This document shows, piece by piece, positions 57,716 to 64,000 of a DNA stretch of 64,000 bases; the first letter of the stretch is position 1; each line of letters begins with the position of its first letter. The stretch is from Acinetobacter sp. S54 (GTDB lineage: Bacteria > Pseudomonadota > Gammaproteobacteria > Pseudomonadales > Moraxellaceae). The stretch is taken from contig NZ_JACVUI010000007.1 of NCBI RefSeq assembly GCF_016624945.1, forward strand, positions 78,549 to 142,548, read 5' to 3'. Position numbers and translations under genes: made by a program. The notes under the pieces were generated by a model that worked only from the letters and a program-made list of their open reading frames with translations, made no database searches and was not told where the DNA came from.

Positions 57716-57880
57716 ATGAAAAAATATCAATGCATCGTATGTGGATGGATCTATGACGAGTCAGAAGGCTGGCCACAAGACGGCATTGCACCGGGGACAA
57801 AATGGGAAGATATCCCAGATGATTGGACTTGCCCTGATTGTGGCGTTTCAAAAGCTGATTTTGAAATGATCGAAATCTAA
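57716..57880 (+). CDS. rubA: Rubredoxin RubA
   Basis: A 54-codon frame at 57716-57880 encodes [19 protein letters not shown] and so on, with the four iron ligands as CIVC (Cys6, Cys9) and CPDC (Cys39, Cys42). A GGAGA ribosome-binding site precedes the ATG. Rubredoxin passes electrons from RubB to an integral-membrane alkane hydroxylase (AlkM in Acinetobacter ADP1), which is not in this window. It heads the rubA-rubB-estB-oxyR cluster known from ADP1, but a terminator hairpin separates it from rubB. Confidence 0.97.
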   Translation: MKKYQCIVCGWIYDESEGWPQDGIAPGTKWEDIPDDWTCPDCGVSKADFEMIEI

Positions 57881-57891
57881 GATGTTTTACC

Positions 57892-57920
57892 AAGACCATG
57901 CTACATTCATGGTCTTTTTT
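57892..57920 (+). terminator. Intrinsic terminator between rubA and rubB
   Basis: AAGACCATG / CATGGTCTT is a 9-bp stem with a CTACATT loop and six T. It would stop or attenuate transcription after rubA. A consensus -10 box follows. Confidence 0.8.
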
Positions 57921-57936
57921 ATACTTAAACCACCAC

Positions 57937-57942
57937 TATAAT
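57937..57942 (+). promoter_or_regulatory. Perfect TATAAT -10 box upstream of rubB
   Basis: TATAAT lies 24 bases before the rubB ATG and 17 bases after the rubA terminator. No good -35 box is seen, so rubB may have a weak own promoter in addition to readthrough. Confidence 0.4.
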
Positions 57943-57965
57943 TTACTGTGAATGGAGAATACGCA

Positions 57966-59147
57966 ATGCATCCTATCGTCATCATCGGATCAGGCATGGC
58001 AGGTTATACTTTGGCTCGAGAGTTTAGGAAATTAAACCCAGAGCATGAACTTCTCATGATTTGTGCTGACGATGCAGTAAATTATGCCAAACCCACATTA
58101 TCAAATGCACTTGTAGGCAATAAAGCGCCCGAGCAAATTCCATTAGGTGATGCTGAGAAAATGTCGACCCAGCTCAATATGAAAATTCAAAGCTTTACTT
58201 GGGTCAAAGAAATCCATACGGATCGACATGAATTGGTCACAGAAAAGGATGGACACCAACACATTCAACCTTATTCAAAATTAGTTTTAGCTGTTGGAGC
58301 AAATCCGATTCGCTTAGCTATTGCAGGTGATGGTAGTGATGATATCCATGTGGTTAATTCACTGATTGATTATCGTGCTTTTCGTGAAAATCTAGCACAA
58401 TGTAATGACAAACGTGTCGTGATTTTGGGTGCGGGACTCATCGGTTGTGAATTTGCAAATGATCTGCAAAATACAGGTCATGAAGTGACCGTCATTGATC
58501 TATCTCCTCGTCCTTTAGGTCGGTTACTACCAGCACATGTTGCTGAGGCTTTTCAACAGAATCTTGAAGAAAGTGGCATTCATTTTGTACTTTCTACAAC
58601 AGTTGAAAAAGTCACCAAGATTAATAACGGACAAGACTATGCTGTCACACTTGCCAATGGTCAGACCTTGGTCGCAGATATTGTCCTTTCAGCGATTGGT
58701 TTGCAGCCTAATATTTCATTGGCCAAAACCGCAGATATTCAAACCAGTCGAGGTGTGATTACCAACAGTTTATTGGAAACAAATCAAACTGATGTTTTTG
58801 CAATTGGAGACTGTGCAGAGGTAAATGGAACTCTTTTACCTTATGTCATGCCCATTATGCAGCAAGCCCGTGCGTTGGCCAAAACATTGAGTGGCCAAAC
58901 CACCCATGTACATTATCCTGCTATGCCTGTTGCAGTTAAAACGCCTGCTGCACCACTCACCGTACTTTCTGCGCCTGTAGATGTTGAAGTCAGTTGGGAA
59001 ACAGAAGAGCTTGAAGATGGTATGCTTGCCAAAGCAGCTGATGGCGAGGGTACCTTAAGAGGTTTCGTCTTGCTTGGCCCTACCGCAGCAAAACAGCGTT
59101 TAACTCTGACAAAACTCGTTCCAGACTTGATTCCAGCTCAAGTTTAA
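57966..59147 (+). CDS. rubB: Rubredoxin-NAD(+) reductase RubB
   Basis: The 393-residue flavoprotein oxidises NADH and reduces rubredoxin for alkane hydroxylation. It has an N-terminal FAD-binding IIGSGMAGYTLARE, a central NAD-binding VVILGAGLIGCEFANDL near residue 145, and the second FAD motif VFAIGDCAEVNG near 280. The ATG at 57966 follows GGAGA; an earlier GTG at 57948 is less likely. The order rubA-rubB-estB-oxyR matches Acinetobacter ADP1. Confidence 0.95.
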   Translation: MHPIVIIGSGMAGYTLAREFRKLNPEHELLMICADDAVNYAKPTLSNALVGNKAPEQIPLGDAEKMSTQLNMKIQSFTWVKEIHTDRHELVTEKDGHQHIQPYSKLVLAVGANPIRLAIAGDGSDDIHVVNSLIDYRAFRENLAQCNDKRVVILGAGLIGCEFANDLQNTGHEVTVIDLSPRPLGRLLPAHVAEAFQQNLEESGIHFVLSTTVEKVTKINNGQDYAVTLANGQTLVADIVLSAIGLQPNISLAKTADIQTSRGVITNSLLETNQTDVFAIGDCAEVNGTLLPYVMPIMQQARALAKTLSGQTTHVHYPAMPVAVKTPAAPLTVLSAPVDVEVSWETEELEDGMLAKAADGEGTLRGFVLLGPTAAKQRLTLTKLVPDLIPAQV

Positions 59148-59162
59148 GGTTTAAATAATCCT

Positions 59163-59186
59163 AGGCATTTATTTCCTTAAATGCCT
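59163..59186 (+). terminator. Hairpin between rubB and estB
   Basis: AGGCATTTA / TAAATGCCT is a 9-bp stem with a six-base loop just after rubB. Only TTT follows, so it is more likely an attenuator or RNA-stability element than a complete terminator. Confidence 0.45.
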
Positions 59187-59194
59187 TTGGGGGA

Positions 59195-60151
59195 ATGAAA
59201 AGAAAAATGAATAACGCATTGGAATTTAAAGTTTCACCTTACACGTCATTTATGCATGAAACCAAAGTCAAGCTAACTAATGGGCTTGAACTGCATGTCG
59301 AAGTAGGTGGAAATCCTGAACACCCCACTATTGTTCTCATTATGGGTTTGGGGGCACAAATGCTGTTCTGGCCTGATTTCTTTTGTAAATCCCTGATTGA
59401 TCAAGGCTTTCATGTTGTTCGTTTTGATAACCGAGATATTGGTCTTTCTTCAAAAGTTCGTCATAAAGGCAAACGCTTGAATACTATTAAGCTTATGGGA
59501 CGGTTTGCACTAGGGCTAGGTAATCAGGGGGCTCCTTATACCCTCTATGATATGGCCGAAGACGTTTCAATGCTGATTGATGAATTGGGGCTTGGTAAGG
59601 TCTATGTTATTGGCGCCTCTATGGGCGGTATGATTGCTCAGATTGTTGCTGCAAAATATCCTGAAAAAGTAGAAAAATTAGGATTACTCTTTACCAGTAA
59701 TAATCAGGCATTGCTTCCTCCCCCATTTCCCAAACAACTCTTTAGTCTGATTGGTAAGCCCAAATCCAATGATGAAGATGGTATTATTAGTCATAGTTTA
59801 AAACTCTATGACATTATTGGCTCACCCGGCTATGTCAATCAGATGGAAGCCATGCAAACTGCGCGTAAACTGTATCAACGGAATTATCACCCAGCGGGTG
59901 TACTTCAACAGTTTTTAGCAATATTATGTACAGGTTCATTGTTACAACTGGATAAACAGATCTCACAACCTACTTTTGTGGTACATGGTTCTAGAGATCG
60001 ATTACTTCCACCCAGCCATGGCAAGGCTGTTGCAAAAGCAATTCCCGGTGCTAAGTTTGAATTAATTGAAGGAATGGGGCATGATATCCCCGCTCACTTT
60101 ATTCCTCAACTTAGCGGTTTATTTGCAAACCACTTTAGATCATCACATTAG
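59195..60151 (+). CDS. estB: Alpha/beta hydrolase (EstB-like esterase)
   Basis: The 318-residue protein shows IVLIMGLGAQMLFWPDFF near the oxyanion region, VRFDNRDIGLS, the nucleophile elbow GASMGGMIAQ with serine near residue 145, VHGSRDRLLPPSHG and the histidine in EGMGHDIPAHF. It corresponds by position to the estB esterase described in the ADP1 rub cluster. An ATG at 59207 could also be the start. The substrate is unknown; esters from alkane oxidation are one guess. Confidence 0.88.
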   Translation: MKRKMNNALEFKVSPYTSFMHETKVKLTNGLELHVEVGGNPEHPTIVLIMGLGAQMLFWPDFFCKSLIDQGFHVVRFDNRDIGLSSKVRHKGKRLNTIKLMGRFALGLGNQGAPYTLYDMAEDVSMLIDELGLGKVYVIGASMGGMIAQIVAAKYPEKVEKLGLLFTSNNQALLPPPFPKQLFSLIGKPKSNDEDGIISHSLKLYDIIGSPGYVNQMEAMQTARKLYQRNYHPAGVLQQFLAILCTGSLLQLDKQISQPTFVVHGSRDRLLPPSHGKAVAKAIPGAKFELIEGMGHDIPAHFIPQLSGLFANHFRSSH

Positions 60152-60157
60152 GACACT

Positions 60158-61063
60158 ATGGCTGCATTACCATCATTAAGACAGCTATCTTACTTAGTTA
60201 CGCTGTCGGAAACGTTGCATTTTACAGAAGCAGCACGCCGTTCTTTCGTCACTCAATCGACTTTGTCGGGCGGGATTATGGAACTTGAGCGTTTGCTAGG
60301 TGGCGTATTGGTTGAACGTGATCGTCAAAATGTACGTTTAACTCCGCTTGGTGAACAGGTGGTTGCGCGAGCGCGTGTCTTATTGGCAGATGCTCAGGAT
60401 TTAATGCGCTTAAGCCGTGAAATGAGCGAGCCTCTCACTGGGGATCTTCATTTGGGGATTATTCCCACCATTGCGCCATTCATTTTGACACCACTGCTTG
60501 AAGAAGTGCATAAGCAGCTTCCTAAAATTCAGCTACATTTACATGAAGCACAGAGTGAAAAGATTGTAGAACGTCTTGAACACGGTAATCTGGATATGGT
60601 GGTATTGGCGCTACCCTTTGATACCCGTGGTTTAAAAGTTTCTGAGGTGGTCAAAGAAGATTTATATCTTGTCTGTAATAAACATGATAAACATTCATTA
60701 AATGCTCAATCCTTGGATGATCTGGATTTATCACGTTTAATGCTTCTGGAAGAAGGCCATTGTTTACGTGATCATGCCTTAAGTGCCTGCCCAATTGGGG
60801 AGCGTAAAAATGACAATCGCCTCAAAGCCAGCTCACTACCTACTTTGATTGAAATGGTATCTTCAAACTTAGGGTTTACCTTATTACCTGCTATCGCGAT
60901 TGAAACGCACATGTTAAAAGGGAATGATGAGTTAGTGATTAAACCACTTCAGGATGCTCCTAGTCGAATACTGGCCCTGATTACTCGTAAAAGTACACCG
61001 CTACAAAGTGAGTTTGATGTGATTCTAAATATTTTGAAAAAAATTACATCGAATCTAAATTAG
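60158..61063 (+). CDS. oxyR: Hydrogen peroxide-sensing regulator OxyR (LysR family)
   Basis: The 301-residue LysR-type regulator has an N-terminal helix-turn-helix (HFTEAARRSFVTQSTLSGGI) and a ligand domain with the redox pair Cys202 and Cys211 in EEGHCLRDHALSACPIGE, the same nine-residue spacing as Cys199/Cys208 of E. coli OxyR. Oxidation forms a disulfide and activates catalase and related genes. It begins six bases after estB, so it is probably cotranscribed with it. A strong terminator follows. Confidence 0.96.
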   Translation: MAALPSLRQLSYLVTLSETLHFTEAARRSFVTQSTLSGGIMELERLLGGVLVERDRQNVRLTPLGEQVVARARVLLADAQDLMRLSREMSEPLTGDLHLGIIPTIAPFILTPLLEEVHKQLPKIQLHLHEAQSEKIVERLEHGNLDMVVLALPFDTRGLKVSEVVKEDLYLVCNKHDKHSLNAQSLDDLDLSRLMLLEEGHCLRDHALSACPIGERKNDNRLKASSLPTLIEMVSSNLGFTLLPAIAIETHMLKGNDELVIKPLQDAPSRILALITRKSTPLQSEFDVILNILKKITSNLN

Positions 61064-61074
61064 AGTTTCTATTT

Positions 61075-61110
61075 AAAAGAGTTTTTGTAAGATACAAAAA
61101 CTCTTTTTTT
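61075..61110 (+). terminator. Intrinsic terminator of the oxyR operon
   Basis: AAAAGAGTTTTTGTA / TACAAAAACTCTTTT is a 15-bp perfect stem with an AGA loop and a run of seven T. Confidence 0.92.
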
Positions 61111-61143
61111 ATGGCTTAGTAGTTAATATTTATTCATCATAAT

Positions 61144-61168
61144 AAAAGCGGATATATGATCCGCTTTT
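61144..61168. terminator. Intrinsic terminator of the RTX adhesin gene
   Basis: AAAAGCGGAT / ATCCGCTTTT with a five-base loop, 18 bases after the minus-strand adhesin stop codon; also readable from the oxyR side. Confidence 0.85.
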
Positions 61169-61186
61169 ATTGCATTGCTCTATAAC

Positions 61187-64000
61187 TTAGAAAATAATTT
61201 GTTGATTATGTAATAAATCATCAATGGTTAGATTGGCATGCGTTTCATTGGTCTGAAAAGTAAGTGTAAGTAAGGTTTCAGATTGATATGATCCAGCTGT
61301 ACCATCTCGATCAACATTGAGCTTATAAGAAGTATCGCTCACTTTAACCAAACTTAAATAATCATTGACATTTCCAGCGTTGGCAGAAGAATCCAACAAC
61401 TCTGAGACATTAATTTTATCCGCATTTTGATCCGTAGTGACATTTCCAACATGGAAATCTGTCCACGTATCTAACCCGCTATGGCCGCCTAAATTAGCTT
61501 TAGATAACGAATCATTTTGACTATTTGTGAGTAAATCATAGAAAACCGTATCTGAACCTAAACCACCAGTGAATGTATTGTGTCCAGCACCGCCATTGAG
61601 ATAATCATTTCCTGCACCTCCATTCAAAATATCGTTTCCAGCGCCGCCTCGAAGGATGTCGTTAGCAGACCCTCCAGTTAATGTATCATTGCCCGCATAT
61701 CCATAAATATGTTGAGATAATGTGGATGTACTAAAATTCAAAATATCATCACTTGAACTACCTTCATGAATATAAGTTGAATTTTGTCCTCCCAATAGAT
61801 TATCCAGAATACTTACATTTAATAAACTTCCTAAACTATCTGTCCCTGTATTTCCTTTCTGATCAGTAGCTTCTATTTGAAGTCCATTTAGTACATTTAT
61901 ATTTAATAATGAGGACAATAATTGAGTAATATTTACTGAACTCTGTGGTGCTAGATGCACTGTACCCAGAAACTCCAACATGCTCTGATTATCAACAGCT
62001 TGTCCAGCTTCAGTTGATTCAATCGTAATACTTGAAGGACTTGTTTGTAACAATCCTGCATTCAAGACACTGTTACCATCAACATGGGAAATTTTTAGAC
62101 CCAGTTCATTGGCAAGCTCCTGTGAAAAATCAAATTTTAAGGCCACCAATCCAACAAATACGGTTTGACTAATTTTAACTTTAACCAAATCATCATTCAC
62201 ATCTGCAGCGACAAAAACTTGTTTATTTAAATCTATCAGCCCCGTAACATCTGCTCCCACTAAACCTAACAGTGCGTTTGAGTTTGCTACAGCAATAGGT
62301 GCCGCTTGTCCTGTTACGTTAAGCGTAAATGTTGAATTTGTCTGATTTCCTGCAACATCACTCGCGCTAATTGCCCAAGTATGTTGAATACCTGTCGCAG
62401 ATGAGGTCAATGCGTTTGTTGGCGTGTAACTCCAATTTCCGCTCGCGTCAACATTTACTGTTACTGGTGTTCCACCATCCTGAACAATGCTAATCGTGGT
62501 ATTAGGCTCTCCTTTCCCATAAAGTGTTGGTGTTGAGTCATCTGTAGTTGCCCCAGAATATAAATTACTTTGCGACACACCTACATTGTCCTGTGCACCC
62601 AAGATACTGAGTAAAGGAGGGGTTGTATCTACTGTAACTGCACCTAAATTGGTTATTGCGCTGGTATTACCTGCACTATCAGTTTGGCGAACCTCTACGC
62701 TAGCATAAACACCTTCATTTAGCGTAAAGCTTGAACCAGTACCCTGTTGCCAACTGCCACCATTTACACGGTATTCCCATGTCGCATTTTGCTCTAAACC
62801 GCTGACATTTATAGTTCCATTATTTGTAATATGATCCGTATTACTCGTTCCAGTATCTGTAGCTAGATTTAAAGTTAGACTAGCTGCAGTTTTGTCATCA
62901 ATATTTATGGTTAAAGTTGCTTGATCTGAGCTAATACCATTAGATAACGTATAGGTAAATACATCGGTTTTTCCTACAGATGTTGCATCTCCATAGGCAT
63001 TATAAGTATAAGTACCATCCGCTTTTATAGTTAATGTGCCATATTTTCCAGCAATCGTAACATCTGTGTTAGTGGATGGAACCGATTGCTGAATCCCATC
63101 ACTATTTTGGATTGCAGTCACAAAATCGCCCTGATTTGGTACATCATTTGTGATCACATTGCCAGAAGCACTTTCTACCGCAAAGTCAGTTTCAGTGAGT
63201 GTTGTAGTGATAGTCGTGGTTTGAAGCAGCGTCAAGGTATTGCTTAAAAGGGCTTGAGCAACATCTGAAATAATTGTATCTGCTAAACCCGTAAAACCTA
63301 CAGCGCTTAATACATTGACTATAGGATTTACAAGTTGATCAACACCAAGCCCATTAAGTGTACCTAAAATAGGAGTAAGTAAATCGACCGCAAGTGTACC
63401 AAGTACAGGACCCAATGCATTTGATAGAGCATTTAAAATAACTGTTTGATTATCGGCTCCAATGATTACGCCAGAATTTCCTAAATCTTGTAAGGATATT
63501 CCATTCTCATCGGCATCAAGTAAATTAGTTAACGTGCTAGAATCATTTCTTACCACAACATAATAACTACCAGGTAATAAACCATCGATCGTTGCGGTTA
63601 AAGTGTTATCACCTGTTAGACCCAATACTGGGAGACCAACCACATCCCCTAACAAAGAGTTTTGCGTCACAGCTGAATAAACAATATTTCCATTACTATC
63701 TATAACATCTAGACGAAATGCATCTGCTACTGCAACAAGGGCAGTTTGACTAATCTCAATTTTCAATGAACCAGATTGATCAGGAGCAACGGTAACTGAT
63801 GCACTATTGTCTGTGTTATAAGTTGATTCCAATAGCCCCAAGACCTGTGTATCACTATCCACTACTGGTGCATAAGTAATCGAAGTCTGACTGACAATAT
63901 CTAGATTAACTGTGTCATTAACAGCATCAACTGTTTCTAATGTATAAACTTTGTCCTGTGTCACCACGCCCACGTTGCCCGCGGCATCGCTGGCACTGAC
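61187..64000 (-). CDS. Giant Bap-like type I-secreted adhesin, C-terminal part
   Basis: The frame is open to the right edge (SASDAAGNVGVVTQ before the first visible GTG), so at least 937 residues are visible of a larger protein. It has a repeat-type Ig-like end, a VCBS/cadherin-like domain with IAGKYGTLTIKADGTYTYNA, an Ig-like domain with ATWEYRVNGGSW and a further one with TLYGKGEPNTTISIV. Near the end lie RTX nonapeptides (GGAGNDILNGGAGNDYLNGG) and a C-terminal secretion signal region. The protein should be exported by a type I system and held at the surface for biofilm adhesion; the exporter genes are not in this window. Confidence 0.88.
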   Translation of the reverse strand, partial: VSASDAAGNVGVVTQDKVYTLETVDAVNDTVNLDIVSQTSITYAPVVDSDTQVLGLLESTYNTDNSASVTVAPDQSGSLKIEISQTALVAVADAFRLDVIDSNGNIVYSAVTQNSLLGDVVGLPVLGLTGDNTLTATIDGLLPGSYYVVVRNDSSTLTNLLDADENGISLQDLGNSGVIIGADNQTVILNALSNALGPVLGTLAVDLLTPILGTLNGLGVDQLVNPIVNVLSAVGFTGLADTIISDVAQALLSNTLTLLQTTTITTTLTETDFAVESASGNVITNDVPNQGDFVTAIQNSDGIQQSVPSTNTDVTIAGKYGTLTIKADGTYTYNAYGDATSVGKTDVFTYTLSNGISSDQATLTINIDDKTAASLTLNLATDTGTSNTDHITNNGTINVSGLEQNATWEYRVNGGSWQQGTGSSFTLNEGVYASVEVRQTDSAGNTSAITNLGAVTVDTTPPLLSILGAQDNVGVSQSNLYSGATTDDSTPTLYGKGEPNTTISIVQDGGTPVTVNVDASGNWSYTPTNALTSSATGIQHTWAISASDVAGNQTNSTFTLNVTGQAAPIAVANSNALLGLVGADVTGLIDLNKQVFVAADVNDDLVKVKISQTVFVGLVALKFDFSQELANELGLKISHVDGNSVLNAGLLQTSPSSITIESTEAGQAVDNQSMLEFLGTVHLAPQSSVNITQLLSSLLNINVLNGLQIEATDQKGNTGTDSLGSLLNVSILDNLLGGQNSTYIHEGSSSDDILNFSTSTLSQHIYGYAGNDTLTGGSANDILRGGAGNDILNGGAGNDYLNGGAGHNTFTGGLGSDTVFYDLLTNSQNDSLSKANLGGHSGLDTWTDFHVGNVTTDQNADKINVSELLDSSANAGNVNDYLSLVKVSDTSYKLNVDRDGTAGSYQSETLLTLTFQTNETHANLTIDDLLHNQQIIF

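Noticed and set aside
57559..57756. 65-codon plus-strand frame overlapping rubA
   Set aside because: It overlaps rubA in another frame, and rubA has a clear ribosome-binding site and all four cysteines.

Overview
The window looks like chromosomal DNA of an Acinetobacter species. The DNA is AT-rich and gene-dense. The rubA-rubB-estB-oxyR cluster matches the gene order described for Acinetobacter sp. ADP1, and the giant trimeric autotransporter followed by an OmpA/SmpA-type partner matches the AtaA-TpgA arrangement described in Acinetobacter sp. Tol 5. A pga-type polysaccharide locus and a Bap-like type I-secreted adhesin also fit the genus. I saw no rRNA, CRISPR array, insertion sequence, prophage or integron. 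This is mostly core genome with several surface-structure loci.

Layout. 1-8.4 kb: the end of a lipid A acyltransferase, the DNA-uptake channel ComEC, lipoprotein export (lolD plus a single LolC/E-type permease), a PilZ protein, a DMT transporter with a UPF0178 protein, and two unknown proteins. 8.4-14.7 kb: serC, then a TolC / HlyD / ABC-2 / ABC-2 export operon that has no ATPase gene. 14.7-24 kb: a 2786-codon trimeric autotransporter adhesin gene interrupted by one in-frame TGA, followed by a tpgA-like gene. 24-31.9 kb: 5-formyl-THF cyclo-ligase, lon, a candidate small RNA, rlmH, a dioxygenase, a cold-shock-domain protein, and a fosmidomycin-resistance-type MFS exporter divergent from an AraC regulator. 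31.9-38.5 kb: a glutaminase-STAS fusion, peptide deformylase, an MHS transporter, an esterase, pnuC and an OafA-type acyltransferase. 38.7-42.5 kb: pgaB-pgaC-pgaD without pgaA. 42.9-51.7 kb: an FKBP isomerase, YaeQ, a dicarboxylate symporter, a COG0523 GTPase, small unknown proteins, nadE and tRNA-Met. 52-57.3 kb: an exported Mn-type superoxide dismutase, Wzi, lysS, a YqiA-like esterase and apt. 57.7-61.1 kb: rubA, rubB, estB and oxyR. 61.2 kb to the edge: the C-terminal part of a giant RTX/Ig-like adhesin.

How they work together. The cell-surface theme is strong. Poly-N-acetylglucosamine synthesis (pga), capsule anchoring (wzi), two giant adhesins and lipid A acylation all lie within 64 kb. 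Two surface loci look incomplete: the autotransporter is split by a stop codon between its signal/early head and everything else, and the pga locus lacks its outer-membrane exporter. The rub genes supply electrons to alkane hydroxylation, and the adjacent oxyR links them to peroxide response. Start codons were refined where a ribosome-binding site favoured an internal ATG. Functional calls come from motif recognition by eye; no database search was run.
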